Part shown: in pieces, positions 7,645 through 16,144 of the stretch | Layout of the letters: the number at the start of each line of letters is the position of its first letter | Numbering within the stretch: position 1 is the stretch's first letter | From: CAUSKK01 sp963532425 | GTDB lineage: Bacteria > Pseudomonadota > Gammaproteobacteria > Cardiobacteriales > Cardiobacteriaceae | Direction: 5' to 3' | Assembly: GCA_963532425.1 (NCBI GenBank) | Contig: CAUSKK010000009.1 | Coordinates: forward strand, 1 to 64,000 | Length of the DNA stretch: 64,000 bases | Made by a program: the position numbers and the translations under genes | Notes under the pieces: generated by a model | The model's database searches: none | Seen by the model: only the letters and a program-made list of their open reading frames with translations | Told to the model about the DNA's origin: nothing

Positions 7645-10600
7645 GGGCATTCTCCGGGCGGGGAAGCGCTTCGACCCGCTGGGCCGCGCTCCTCTGGTTC
7701 TGAGGGATGGGTTCCAGCCGAAGCGCTTCGGTCTGGGGAAGCGCTGGGTTCCGTTGGCTGGATTAAAGGGGAAGCGCTTCCGTCCGGCTTGGCAGCGAAG
7801 CGCTCCCCCTGTTCTGGAGGATTGGTTCCAAACGAAGCGCTTCCTTCTTTATTAGCCAGCCGCTGGGCGCGGCGTTCGGCCGCCTTTTGCTTGGCGCTGG
7901 CGAGCTTGTCCGGCGGGTTGGGGGCGGATAACGAAGCGCTTCGGTTTGGGGAATTAGCTTCGGCGGCCGAAGCGCTTCCCTCTTTGCTGGCCAGCCGCTG
8001 GGCGCGACGTTCGGCGGCCTTTTGTTTGGCGTTGGCGAGCTTGCCCGGCGGGTTGGGGGCAGCGACTATCGAAGCGCTTCCTCCAGTTTGGGAAGCGAAG
8101 CGCTCCCCTTCTTCTGAAGGATTGGTTCCAAGCGAAGCGCTTCGTTCTGGGGAAGCGTTAGGTTCCGTTGGCTGGGCTGAAGGGGAAGCGCTTCCTTCCG
8201 GTTTGGCGGCGAAGCGCTCCCCCTGTTCCGGAGGATTGGCTCCAACCGAAGCGCTTCCTTCTTTATTGGTCAGCCGCTGGGCGCGACGTTCGGCCGCCTT
8301 TTGCTTGGCGCTGGCGAGCTTGTCAGCAGCTACCGAAGCGCTTCGTTCTGGAGAAGCGCTTGGTTCCGGTGGCTGGATTAAGGACGAAGCGCTTCCGTCC
8401 GCTGATTCATTTAAAACGGTCGTCGAGGGCGAAGCGCTTCCCTCCGGCTTGGCAGCGAAGCGCTCCCCCTGTTCTGGAGGATTGGTTCCAAACGAAGCGC
8501 TTCGGTCTGATGATTCAGCTAAAGCATTCGCCGAGGGGGAAGCGCTTCCCTCCGCTGATTCATTTAAATCATTTGCCGGAGCCGAAGCGCTTCCTTCTTT
8601 ATTGGCCAGCCGCTGGGCGCGACGTTCGGCCGCCTTTTGTTTAGCGGCGGCCAGCTTATCCGTCGGGCTGGGGGCAGCAACTACCGAAGCGCTTCGTTCG
8701 AGAGAAGCGCTGGGTTCCGTTGGCTGGATTAAGGACGAAGCGCTTCGGTCTGATGATTCAGCTAAAGCATTCGCCGGAGCCGAAGCGCTTCCTCCAGTTT
8801 GGGAAACGAAGCGCTCCCCCTGTTCCAGAGGATTAGCTTCGGCGAGCGAAGCGCTTCCCTCGGCCTGGGCCCGGGCGGCGTCCCGGCGTTGCTGGCGGCG
8901 GGCCTCGGCGTCGCCGTTGGTGTTGGGGGCGGGGCTGGTGGCGGCCAGGCGCTCGGCCCGGCGTTGCTGGGCCCGGGCGGTGGCGGCGGCGATGGCGGCG
9001 CTCTTGTCAGCGCCGGCGGCGGCCGTGGGGTCAAAGCTGGGCACCATCGGGGCCATCGGTTTAAGCGTCGCCCTTGGCTCCGTTGGCTTGAGGGTTGCGC
9101 TGGGGTCGAAGCCGGGGCCGGCCGGGGTTTGTGGTTTAATCGTCGCCCTTGTCTCCGTGGGGTTGAGTGAGACCGTCGGGTCAAAGCTGGGCACCGGGGG
9201 GGCCGTGGGTTTTAGTGTGGCCGGGGGGCTAAGGGGGGCGCCGGGGACGGTTGGGGGGGCCGGTTCCCGGGGGGCGGCGGGGCTGGATTCAGGATGGGCA
9301 ACCCCGGCCCGGGCACCGCGGGCGGCCATTTTTTCCTCGCGCTGGCGGGCCTCCCGCTCCAGCCGCTGCTGGCGGGCCTCGTGGCGCTGGCGGGCGTGGG
9401 CGGCCAGCTCGGCCTTGGTGGTCTCCTCCCGCAGGCGCTCCTTGCTGTCGCGGTAGTACCGTACCAGCGGAATATGGGACGGACAGACCGCCGCACAGAG
9501 GCCGCACTCGATGCAATCGTCCAGGCGGTATTGGCGCAGTTTCTGATGGTCGTCGGCGCGGCTGTACCAGTAGAGCTGCTGGGGCAGCAGTTCCATCGGG
9601 CAGGCATCGGCACACTGGGCGCAGCGAATGCAGGCCTCTTCGGCGGCCGTCTCCTGGCGCGGCAGCAGCAGCAGCCCATTGGCGCTCTTGGTCAGGGCGG
9701 CGCGCAAATCGGCCTGTTCAAAGCCCATCATCGGCCCGCCAATGATGGCCCGGTTCAGGCCGACGGCCCCGCCACACTGCTGCAGCAGGGCGCTGAGCGG
9801 CGTCCCGATGCGGGCGCGCAGCACCGCCGGGTGGCGGACGCCCTCGCCGCTGATGGTGGTATAGCGCTCAATCAGCGGCTCGCCGAGGACAACGGCATCG
9901 TGGACGGCCTTCAGGGTGCCGCTGTTGTGGCAGAGATAGCCGTAGTGGCTGGCGTGGCCGTCGGCGGGAATGCGGAGGCCGAAGAGCAGTTCAAAGAGCT
10001 GGCGGCTGTTGCCGGAGGGATAGCGTGCCGGCACGACCTGCATGGTCCAATCCGGCCGGTTTTGGGCGGCCAGCTGGGCCCGCAGTTCGGCGATGGCGGC
10101 CGGCTTGTCGTCCTCGATGCCGAAAACCACGCGCTCGGCGCCACAGAGCCGGGCGGCAATGGCCGCGCCGCTGAGAATGGCCGGGCACTGCTCGCGAATC
10201 TGCACGTCGTCGCAGGTGAGGTAGGGTTCACACTCGGCCATATTGACCACCAGCGTGGTGGCCGTGCCGCGCAGCTTGCGGGCCGTCGGGAAGCCGGCCC
10301 CGCCCAGGCCGCTGATGCCACAGTGGGCGATGCGTTCCAGCAGGATTTCACGGTCGGCGTTCTGCCAGTCCAGGGGGGGAAGCGCTTCGCCCTCGTCGCG
10401 GCCGTCGGCGGTGATTTCCAGATGGGGCGTGTGCCAGCCCGCGATGCCCAGGGCCGGATATTTGACCAGGCCCGTAACCACGCCGGAGGTGGGGGCATGC
10501 TGGGCGACGCCGGCCGGGTCGGCGGGCAGGGTCAGCAGCTGGCCCCGACGCACATAGTCGCCGACGGCCACCTGCAGCAGCGCTTCCCGGCGCCGGGGGC

Positions 10601-10763
10601 CGAGCAAATCCAGATAGTAGCGCGGCACCAGCAGGGCCTCCCGGCTCGGATTGATGGCCGACAGGGCCTTGTGGGGCGGCAGGGCGGCGCCGCCGTGGAA
10701 GGAGGGGGCCGCCGGCCGGAGGCCGAGCCAGCGCCGCAGGGTGTCAAGGAGATTCCGCATCAT
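7641..10763 (-). CDS. rnfC: Rnf electron transport complex subunit C with very long repetitive tail
   Basis: A 1040-residue RnfC. The first 445 residues are standard: the NADH/FMN-binding core with GLGGAGFPTARKL (152-164) and NMAECEPYLTCDD (174-186), then two 4Fe-4S motifs, CIRCAQCADACP (378-389) and CIECGLCAAVCP (417-428). The remaining 590 or so residues are a low-complexity tail. A charged helix (about 445-480) leads into Pro/Thr-rich repeats, then units of about 30 residues around AKQKAAERRAQRLANKEGSAS, of which I count four. Much of the tail is spelled by GAAGCGCTTC, read as SAS, or by its variant GGAGCGCTTC, read as ERF. E. coli RsxC also has an Ala-rich tail, so a tail is normal in kind but this one is exceptional in length and make-up. 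It overlaps rnfB and rnfD. Confidence 0.95.
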   Translation of the reverse strand: MMRNLLDTLRRWLGLRPAAPSFHGGAALPPHKALSAINPSREALLVPRYYLDLLGPRRREALLQVAVGDYVRRGQLLTLPADPAGVAQHAPTSGVVTGLVKYPALGIAGWHTPHLEITADGRDEGEALPPLDWQNADREILLERIAHCGISGLGGAGFPTARKLRGTATTLVVNMAECEPYLTCDDVQIREQCPAILSGAAIAARLCGAERVVFGIEDDKPAAIAELRAQLAAQNRPDWTMQVVPARYPSGNSRQLFELLFGLRIPADGHASHYGYLCHNSGTLKAVHDAVVLGEPLIERYTTISGEGVRHPAVLRARIGTPLSALLQQCGGAVGLNRAIIGGPMMGFEQADLRAALTKSANGLLLLPRQETAAEEACIRCAQCADACPMELLPQQLYWYSRADDHQKLRQYRLDDCIECGLCAAVCPSHIPLVRYYRDSKERLREETTKAELAAHARQRHEARQQRLEREARQREEKMAARGARAGVAHPESSPAAPREPAPPTVPGAPLSPPATLKPTAPPVPSFDPTVSLNPTETRATIKPQTPAGPGFDPSATLKPTEPRATLKPMAPMVPSFDPTAAAGADKSAAIAAATARAQQRRAERLAATSPAPNTNGDAEARRQQRRDAARAQAEGSASLAEANPLEQGERFVSQTGGSASAPANALAESSDRSASSLIQPTEPSASLERSASVVAAPSPTDKLAAAKQKAAERRAQRLANKEGSASAPANDLNESAEGSASPSANALAESSDRSASFGTNPPEQGERFAAKPEGSASPSTTVLNESADGSASSLIQPPEPSASPERSASVAADKLASAKQKAAERRAQRLTNKEGSASVGANPPEQGERFAAKPEGSASPSAQPTEPNASPERSASLGTNPSEEGERFASQTGGSASIVAAPNPPGKLANAKQKAAERRAQRLASKEGSASAAEANSPNRSASLSAPNPPDKLASAKQKAAERRAQRLANKEGSASFGTNPPEQGERFAAKPDGSASPLIQPTEPSASPDRSASAGTHPSEPEERGPAGRSASPPGECP
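7663..8857. repeat. Palindrome array 2, inside the rnfC coding tail
   Basis: About 20 exact GAAGCGCTTC copies and at least five GAAGCGCTCC variants lie within 1.2 kb of the rnfC 3' region. Segments between them recur: a block of about 58 bp ending in GAAGCGCTTC appears near 7787, 8085, 8198, 8449 and 8796 with small changes. A second block of about 75 bp encoding the KQKAAERRAQRL unit appears near 7850, 7985, 8260 and 8595. The reading frame stays open throughout, so unit gains and losses must have been kept in frame. Confidence 0.95.
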
Positions 10764-11295
10764 GGGGATTTTCCGGGGGTTGCCACTGCCAGCTGGAATC
10801 GCGCGGCAGCATGACGATGCAGCTCACCGGGCAGGGCTCCACACAGAGCGTGCAGCCGGTGCACTCGTCTTTGATGATGGTGTGCATGCGCCGGTTGGCG
10901 CCGATGATGGCGTCCACCGGGCAGGCCTGAATGCATTTGGTGCAGCCGATGCACCAGTCTTCGATGATGAAGGCCACCTCGGCCGGCTTTTCCTCGCCGT
11001 GCGCGGCGTTCAGGGGCTTGGATTCAACGCCGAGCAGGGCGGCGATTTTGTCCACGCCCTCCTGGCCGCCGGGCGGACACTGGTTGATGTCGGCCCGGCC
11101 CTCGGCGATGGCCTGGGCGTAGGGTTTGCAGCCGGGGAAGCCACACTGGCCGCACTGGGTCTGCGGCAGCAGGGCGTCGATTTTCTCCGCCAGCGGGTCT
11201 TCCTCCACCCGGAAGCGCCGGGCGAAATAGCCGAGCAGCAGGCCGCAGCCGAGGAAGAGCAGCAGCAGCAGGGCCAGCGGTGTGATTAGGCCCAC
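10744..11295 (-). CDS. rnfB: Rnf electron transport complex subunit B, ferredoxin-like
   Basis: A 183-residue iron-sulfur subunit. An N-terminal helix (about 5-24) anchors it. CGQCGFPGCKPY (48-59) with a later Cys73 forms the first 4Fe-4S site. CIGCTKCIQACP (115-126) and CTGCTLCVEPCP (145-156) form two more clusters. It accepts electrons from, or gives them to, soluble ferredoxin at the cytoplasmic face and passes them to the other Rnf subunits. It overlaps rnfC by 20 bp and rnfA by 10 bp. Confidence 0.95.
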   Translation of the reverse strand: MGLITPLALLLLLFLGCGLLLGYFARRFRVEEDPLAEKIDALLPQTQCGQCGFPGCKPYAQAIAEGRADINQCPPGGQEGVDKIAALLGVESKPLNAAHGEEKPAEVAFIIEDWCIGCTKCIQACPVDAIIGANRRMHTIIKDECTGCTLCVEPCPVSCIVMLPRDSSWQWQPPENPHDAESP

Positions 11296-11861
11296 CCGGA
11301 AAACCCCATAAAGGCAATGGCCAGAATGCCGGCGCTAATCAGGCCAATGGGCGTGCCCCGGAACGGCCCGGGCACATCGGCGGCGGCCAGCCGTTCGCGC
11401 AGGCCGGCAAAAATCACCAGCACGGCGCTGAAGCCGACGCCGGCACCGAAGCCATAGACGGCGCTTTCCAGCAGATTATGGTGCTGCTTGGAATTGAGCA
11501 GGGCGACGCCGAGCACGGCGCAGTTGGTGGTAATCAGCGGCAGATAGACGCCGAGGAGCCGGTGCAGCAGCGGGCTTTGCTTGGCAATGAACATTTCCGT
11601 CAGGCCCACCAGCACGGCGATGACGACGATAAAGCTGATGGTGCGCAGGTATTCGATGTGGAAGGGAATCAGCAGATGGCGGTCGAGCAGATGGGCGCTG
11701 ACCGCCGCCAGGGTCAGCACAAAGGCCGTGGCCAGACCCAGGCCCAGCGCCGTTTCCATTTTTTTGGAAACGCCCATGAACGGGCAGAGGCCGAGAAATT
11801 GGCTGAGCACAAAGTTATTCACCAGCACGGTGGAAAGCAAAATGGAGAGATAGTGGGGCAT
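11286..11861 (-). CDS. rnfA: Rnf electron transport complex subunit A
   Basis: A 191-residue, six-helix membrane subunit, the homologue of NqrD and partner of RnfE in the inverted pair. The start (VNNFVLSQFLGLCPFMGVSKK) and the LPLITTNCAVLGVALL segment hold the two conserved cysteines for the intramembrane cluster. It is the first gene of the leftward rnfABCDGE operon. A promoter should lie just upstream, but the space to the LRR gene (11862-11915) is short and holds that gene's terminator, so I could not assign one. Confidence 0.95.
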   Translation of the reverse strand: MPHYLSILLSTVLVNNFVLSQFLGLCPFMGVSKKMETALGLGLATAFVLTLAAVSAHLLDRHLLIPFHIEYLRTISFIVVIAVLVGLTEMFIAKQSPLLHRLLGVYLPLITTNCAVLGVALLNSKQHHNLLESAVYGFGAGVGFSAVLVIFAGLRERLAAADVPGPFRGTPIGLISAGILAIAFMGFSGWA

Positions 11862-11872
11862 TGCTGCGCGGA

Positions 11873-11908
11873 GAAAAAAAAGAAGCGCCTATTTTATTAG
11901 AGCGCTTC
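11873..11908 (-). terminator. Terminator made from two half-palindromes
   Basis: On the minus strand, GAAGCGC and GCGCTTC, separated by a 13-base AT-rich loop, form a 7-bp stem followed by eight T residues. It ends transcription of the LRR gene. The stem is exactly the iterated 10-mer split open by an insertion or built from two of its halves. Confidence 0.8.
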
Positions 11909-11915
11909 GGAGCGA

Positions 11916-12839
11916 TTAGTTGATTTGCAAAAACGGTCGCTTCAGCTCGGCCAAAGCCCGGCGGCCGTTGGCGTCGAGGCCGTTGGTGCGGATGTCGATG
12001 TTTTCGGCGTTGGGCAGGTCGAGAATGGGGCCGAAATCGCGGATTTGGTTATGGCTGAGGTCGAGGAGCAGCAGATTTTCCAGCCCGGCCAGGGCGCCGA
12101 TGTCGGCGATGCGGTTATGGCTGAGTTCCAGAATTTTTAGATTCGGCAGCCGGGCGAGCACGGCGAGGTCGCTCAAATCGCAGTGGTTGAGGGTGAGCTT
12201 CTCCAGCCGGGGAAGCGCTTCCAGCGGGGCCAGGTCGAGGCCGGGATTGCCGGACAGCTGCAGGGCGCGCAGTTCGCCGAGGCTGCTCAGGTCATCGAGA
12301 TGGCTGAGGTGCAGATAATCCAGGCCGAGGGTGCGCAGGGCCTTGAGATTCCGCAGCGGCTGGAAATCGTCGAGGGCGTTGGCATAGGGCAGGGCCGGGT
12401 CGTTGCCCAGATAGAGGGTGTTGAGGCCGGTCAGCCGGCCGAGGAAATCCAGCGTCTGCAGCTGGGTATTCTGCAGGTCGAGGCCGCGCACCGTGGCCAG
12501 CGGCGCCAGCGCTTCCCGGTGGTTGCGAATGGGGTTGCCGTTGATGTCGAGGAAGGCCAGGTTGTGGAAGGGGCGCAGGTCGATGATTTCCTCAATCTGA
12601 TTCTGGCCGATGTCTATCCAGCTGATTTGCGGGAATTTCGCCAGCGGCTGCATGGTGCGCAGGTCCTTCTGGAAGAAATAGACGCTCATAAAATTCATGG
12701 CCAGCACGTCGGGAAGATGGGCCTCCAGCTGGAATTGCTGGCTTTCCGCCAGACCGAGATAGTCGCAGAAGGCTTCCTGCCACTGGCCGTTGAGTCCGTT
12801 CCACCAGCGGATGTTCTCGGGGCTAAGGGGGTTTGTCAT
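11916..12839 (-). CDS. Leucine-rich repeat protein
   Basis: A 307-residue protein made mostly of about ten leucine-rich repeats of the SDS22-like type, roughly from residue 60 to the end, for example LEKLTLNHCDLSDL, LKILELSHNRIADI and LLLLDLSHNQIRDF. No signal peptide is visible and the N-terminal 60 residues are not repetitive, so it is probably cytosolic or exported by an unrecognised route. LRR proteins mediate protein contacts; the partner is unknown. It lies 15 bp after radA on the same strand and may share its transcript. Confidence 0.85.
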   Translation of the reverse strand: MTNPLSPENIRWWNGLNGQWQEAFCDYLGLAESQQFQLEAHLPDVLAMNFMSVYFFQKDLRTMQPLAKFPQISWIDIGQNQIEEIIDLRPFHNLAFLDINGNPIRNHREALAPLATVRGLDLQNTQLQTLDFLGRLTGLNTLYLGNDPALPYANALDDFQPLRNLKALRTLGLDYLHLSHLDDLSSLGELRALQLSGNPGLDLAPLEALPRLEKLTLNHCDLSDLAVLARLPNLKILELSHNRIADIGALAGLENLLLLDLSHNQIRDFGPILDLPNAENIDIRTNGLDANGRRALAELKRPFLQIN

Positions 12840-12854
12840 GGATTTTCCTCGGAT

Positions 12855-14222
12855 TCAGGGTTTAAACGACTGCAGGATTTCCAGCGTCTGGGCCAGATTC
12901 TTGACGGCGTGGAGGTGTAGCTTGCTGCGTTTCGGCACGTTGGCTGTGGGTAGAATGATTTGGCGCAAACCGTGCTGTTCGGCCGTTTTCAGCCGGGCCT
13001 CGCCGTTGGCCACCGGCCGCAGTTCGCCGGCCAGACCCACTTCGCCGAGCAGCACCAAATCCCGGGGCAGGGCCTGGCCGCGCAGGCTGGAGAAGACCGC
13101 CGCCAGCACGGCCAAATCGGCGCTGGTTTCGTTGATTTTCAGGCCGCCGACCACGTTCAAATAGACGTCCATGTCGTGCAGGGCAATGCCCCCGTGGCGA
13201 TGGAGCACCGCCAGCAGCATATTGAGCCGGCCGCTGTCAAAGCCCAGGGTGGTGCGGCGGGCGTAGCTGCCGTTGCCGCTGTCGGTCAGGGCCTGGATTT
13301 CCAGCAGCAGCGAGCGGGTGCCCTCCCAGCTGGCGAAGATGGCGCTGCCGGCCTGGAACTCGTCCGGCCGGGACAGGAAGATGGCCGAGGGGTTGGCCAC
13401 GGCCCTGAGGCCGTTTTCCAGCATGGCGAACATGCCCAGCTCGTTGACGGCGCCGAAGCGGTTTTTGATGGCGCGCAGCATGCGAAAACGGCTGCCGGCC
13501 TCGCTTTCAAAATAAAGCACCGTATCCACCATATGTTCCAGCACCCGGGGGCCGGCGATGGCGCCCTCCTTGGTAACGTGGCCGATGAGAAAAACGCTGG
13601 TGTTGGTGGTTTTGGCGAAGCGCACCAGCTGGGCCGTGCTTTCGCGCAGCTGGGAGACGGAGCCGGCGGCGCTGCTGAGGCCGTCGCTGTAGAGGGTTTG
13701 GATGGAGTCGATAACCAGCACCTGGGGCCGCTGTTGCAGGGCCGTGGCCAGAATTTTTTCAATCTGGGTTTCGCTGCAGAGCAGGATTTTGTCCCGGGCC
13801 AGGCCGAGGCGCTCGGCGCGCAGGCCAATTTGCCGGGGACTTTCCTCGCCGCTGACGTAGAGGCAGCTCATGGTCTGGCTGAGCTGGTGCACTGTCTGCA
13901 GCAGCAGGGTGGACTTGCCGATGCCCGGGTCGCCGCCGATGAGCACGACGCTGCCGCGCACCAGGCCGCCGCCGAGCACCCGGTCAAATTCGCTGATGCC
14001 GGTGGGAATGAGGGTGTCTTCGCCCAGGTCGATTTGGTCGAGCCGTTGCACCGGCCCGGCACTGACCCCGGCATAGCCGCCGCCCTTGCTGGCTCGGCTT
14101 TTAGTAGGAAGCGCTTCCTCCTCCAGGGTGTTCCAGGCACCGCAGTCGTCGCACTTGCCCTGCCACTTGCTGTGGACGGCGCCACAGTCGCGACAGACAA
14201 ATTGGGTTTTTTCTTTAACCAT
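12855..14222 (-). CDS. radA: DNA repair protein RadA/Sms
   Basis: A 455-residue branch-migration ATPase of homologous recombination. It has an N-terminal zinc finger (C10, C13, C24, C27), Walker A GGDPGIGKST (96-105), VLVIDSIQTL as Walker B (about 168-177), the RadA-specific KNRFG (253-257), and a C-terminal Lon-like domain with DLAVLAAVFSS and GEVGLAGELR. Length is typical. The start at 14222 follows directly from the zinc-finger N-terminus; the frame is open further upstream but is not coding. An extended -10 promoter lies about 30 bp upstream. Its recombination role is notable given the cassette-like rearrangements in the palindrome arrays. Confidence 0.96.
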   Translation of the reverse strand: MVKEKTQFVCRDCGAVHSKWQGKCDDCGAWNTLEEEALPTKSRASKGGGYAGVSAGPVQRLDQIDLGEDTLIPTGISEFDRVLGGGLVRGSVVLIGGDPGIGKSTLLLQTVHQLSQTMSCLYVSGEESPRQIGLRAERLGLARDKILLCSETQIEKILATALQQRPQVLVIDSIQTLYSDGLSSAAGSVSQLRESTAQLVRFAKTTNTSVFLIGHVTKEGAIAGPRVLEHMVDTVLYFESEAGSRFRMLRAIKNRFGAVNELGMFAMLENGLRAVANPSAIFLSRPDEFQAGSAIFASWEGTRSLLLEIQALTDSGNGSYARRTTLGFDSGRLNMLLAVLHRHGGIALHDMDVYLNVVGGLKINETSADLAVLAAVFSSLRGQALPRDLVLLGEVGLAGELRPVANGEARLKTAEQHGLRQIILPTANVPKRSKLHLHAVKNLAQTLEILQSFKP

Positions 14223-14252
14223 CTGAAAATCAAGAAAATAATATCGGAGGGC

Positions 14253-14261
14253 ATTATAACA
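14253..14261 (-). promoter_or_regulatory. Extended -10 promoter element for radA
   Basis: On the minus strand the sequence TGTTATAAT fits an extended -10 (TG-N-TATAAT). It lies about 30 bp upstream of the radA ATG. No good -35 box is seen at 17 bp, which fits an extended -10 promoter. Confidence 0.5.
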
Positions 14262-14297
14262 GGCTTGTTTCGGGTTAGAATTACCGCTTTTACGACA

Positions 14298-14990
14298 ATG
14301 ACCTGCCTTCGACATGGGCTCTGGCTTTGCCTTCCCCTCGGCGCCAGCCTCTGGGCCCAGAGCCAAAGCGCCAAAATTGATTATATCTGCGAGGGGAACT
14401 ATCGCGCCTATGCCCAATTTAACTTTGACGCCAACAGCGGCGAACCGCTCGGCGTGGAGGAATTCGAGATACTCAGCAGCAAGCGGCGCGGTAAAAACCT
14501 CAGCTTTCTATCCGACCATTCCGACGAGGACCACGGCTATTTCGCCAGCGAGGGCCGGCGCTACAAGCTCATCACCAGCCCGGCGGTGAACGCCAAGAAC
14601 GTGCGCAGCGGCATCGCCATTCAAATCTTCGACAGCATCGACCAGCCCATCGCCCGGGACTGCAAACCCATTCGCCCGGAGAAGAAGGCGAAGCGCTCAG
14701 GCACGGCCCTGGATTATCTCTGCGCCCACGATGACCGCCTGTCCGCCGACTATGTGTTCAGCAGCCTGGGCATTCCGGCCAACGTTATCCTGCGCTACCA
14801 GAACCGCCAGGTCATCATGAAAATAGACCTACGCCAATCCAGCAATACGGATATGATTTTCCTCGGCCGGGGTGGCTTAAAATTATCCGGCGCCTACATC
14901 GGCGTCGATAGCCTCGGTGAGGCCCACAGCCTGAACCTGCACGACAAGAACGGCGGGACGGTGCTGCAGGATTGCACCCCGGAGCTTTAA
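14298..14990 (+). CDS. Secreted two-domain ACP-like (lysozyme inhibitor-like) protein
   Basis: A 230-residue exported protein with a signal peptide of about 21 residues (cleavage near SLWA-QS). Two similar domains of about 95 residues follow. Each starts with a Y-C pattern (IDYICEGNYRAY; LDYLCAHDDRLS) and ends with a D-C-x-P pattern (RDCKPIRP; QDCTPEL), so each probably holds one disulfide. The same pattern occurs in the next two genes and in the neisserial adhesin complex protein ACP, a surface protein that inhibits C-type lysozyme. I therefore infer an ACP-like role. I chose the ATG at 14298 because it begins the signal peptide; the frame is open much further upstream, but there it lies antisense to radA. 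Confidence 0.7.
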   Translation: MTCLRHGLWLCLPLGASLWAQSQSAKIDYICEGNYRAYAQFNFDANSGEPLGVEEFEILSSKRRGKNLSFLSDHSDEDHGYFASEGRRYKLITSPAVNAKNVRSGIAIQIFDSIDQPIARDCKPIRPEKKAKRSGTALDYLCAHDDRLSADYVFSSLGIPANVILRYQNRQVIMKIDLRQSSNTDMIFLGRGGLKLSGAYIGVDSLGEAHSLNLHDKNGGTVLQDCTPEL

Positions 14991-15024
14991 GTGAGTTTTT
15001 AACCCAAATAAGGAAACACAAATT

Positions 15025-15387
15025 ATGTCTAGAACTTTCAAAATGTTGGCCGTCGTGGCCCTGCTGGGCAGCAGCGCTGCCTGGGCCGCCCCCAGCAAAC
15101 AAACCGTGAACTATGTCTGCCAGGGTAAGGTCCGCGCCACGGTGAGCTACAGCTTCAACGCTGAAACCGGCCTGCCCACCAGCGCCCAGGTTAAAATCAA
15201 AGGCAAAAGCTTTACCGTCAAGTATGACGAAAGCCGTTCCGACCACGTCGATAGCCATTTCCAAAACAGCCAGGGCTATAAACTGAGCGCCCCGGCCCTG
15301 ACCATGAAAGGCCTGCGCAGCACCGGCGGCATCATCATCTTCGACAAGAACGACAACATGCTGGGTAAGGATTGCAATCCTAAATAG
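15025..15387 (+). CDS. Secreted single-domain ACP-like protein
   Basis: A 120-residue protein with a signal peptide (cleavage near AAWA-AP) and one ACP-like domain: VNYVCQGKVRATVSYSFN at the start, KSFTVKYDESRSDHVDS in the middle and GKDCNPK at the end. An AAGGAAA ribosome site precedes the ATG. It lies 34 bp after the first ACP-like gene and 11 bp before the third, so the three are probably one operon. It is closest in sequence to the N-terminal domain of the third protein, which suggests recent duplication. A predicted periplasmic or surface lysozyme inhibitor or adhesin. Confidence 0.75.
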   Translation: MSRTFKMLAVVALLGSSAAWAAPSKQTVNYVCQGKVRATVSYSFNAETGLPTSAQVKIKGKSFTVKYDESRSDHVDSHFQNSQGYKLSAPALTMKGLRSTGGIIIFDKNDNMLGKDCNPK

Positions 15388-15398
15388 GGAGAAATCAC

Positions 15399-16070
15399 AT
15401 GAAAAAAACCTTACTGGCCAGTCTGGCCCTGCTGGGAAGCGCTTCGCTCTGGGCCCAGAGCCAACAGACCATTAGCTATGTCTGTGAAGGCAACGTGCGC
15501 GCTTCCATCAGCTACAGCTTCAATGCTGAAACCGGCTTCCCCACCCAGGCCCGGGTGAACGTCAAAAGCAAAAACTTCACCGTGCAGTATGACGATGACC
15601 ATTCGGACCACGTCGGCAGCTTCTTCCAGAACCGCCAGGGCTACAAGCTAAACGCACCGGCCCTGACCATGAATGACCTGAAGAACACCGATGGCATTCA
15701 AATCTTCGACCGCAACGACCAGATTCTGGCCCAGGACTGCAACGTCTCCAGCGCCTCGGTGGCTGTGGAACCGCTGCCCCAGGACAGCGCCGTGCGCTAC
15801 CAGTGCCAGAACGGCCAGAGCCTGCGCGTGAACTATGCCTTCAACCGCGAGGGTCTGCCGGTCAGCGCCCTGGTGCAGTACAAAAAGCTGAAGCTGAAAC
15901 TGCCCATTGACCTGAACCGCTCCGACCTGACCGCCTCGGTCTTCCAGGGTCGCGGCTACACCCTGGAGGCCGGCGCCCTTGACCGCAACAACTACCGCGA
16001 ATCCGGTGGGGTGATGCTGCAGAACGCCAAGAGCCAGATTCTGGCCAAGGACTGTGAACCCGAGGGCTAG
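15399..16070 (+). CDS. Secreted two-domain ACP-like protein
   Basis: A 223-residue protein with a signal peptide (cleavage near SLWA-QS) and two domains. The first (ISYVCEGNVRASISYSFN to AQDCNVSS) is nearly a copy of the preceding single-domain protein. The second (VRYQCQNGQSLRVNYAFN, then LKLPIDLNRSDLT, ending LAKDCEPEG) is the closest of all to neisserial ACP. ACP binds host cells and inhibits human lysozyme, which is family knowledge rather than evidence here. An exact GAAGCGCTTC lies within the signal-peptide codons at about 15437. A terminator follows. Confidence 0.75.
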   Translation: MKKTLLASLALLGSASLWAQSQQTISYVCEGNVRASISYSFNAETGFPTQARVNVKSKNFTVQYDDDHSDHVGSFFQNRQGYKLNAPALTMNDLKNTDGIQIFDRNDQILAQDCNVSSASVAVEPLPQDSAVRYQCQNGQSLRVNYAFNREGLPVSALVQYKKLKLKLPIDLNRSDLTASVFQGRGYTLEAGALDRNNYRESGGVMLQNAKSQILAKDCEPEG

Positions 16071-16099
16071 GGCCTAACCCTTAATGGTTCATAAAGAGA

Positions 16100-16126
16100 G
16101 AAGCGCTCCTCCGGGGGCGCTTTTTT
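16100..16126 (+). terminator. Terminator of the ACP-like operon
   Basis: AAGCGCTCC and GGGGCGCTT form a stem around a short loop, followed by six T residues. The left arm again contains most of the iterated palindrome. Confidence 0.85.
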
Positions 16127-16144
16127 ATGGCTGGGGTTTTTGCA

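Noticed and set aside
7621..9456. A 611-codon plus-strand frame opposite rnfC, rich in EAL and KRF
   Set aside because: It is antisense to the rnfC tail and exists because the palindrome reads without stops on both strands; the minus strand has family motifs and operon overlaps.
12960..14297. A long plus-strand frame running into the first ACP-like gene
   Set aside because: It lies opposite radA, whose motifs are unmistakable; the real plus-strand gene begins with its signal peptide at 14298.
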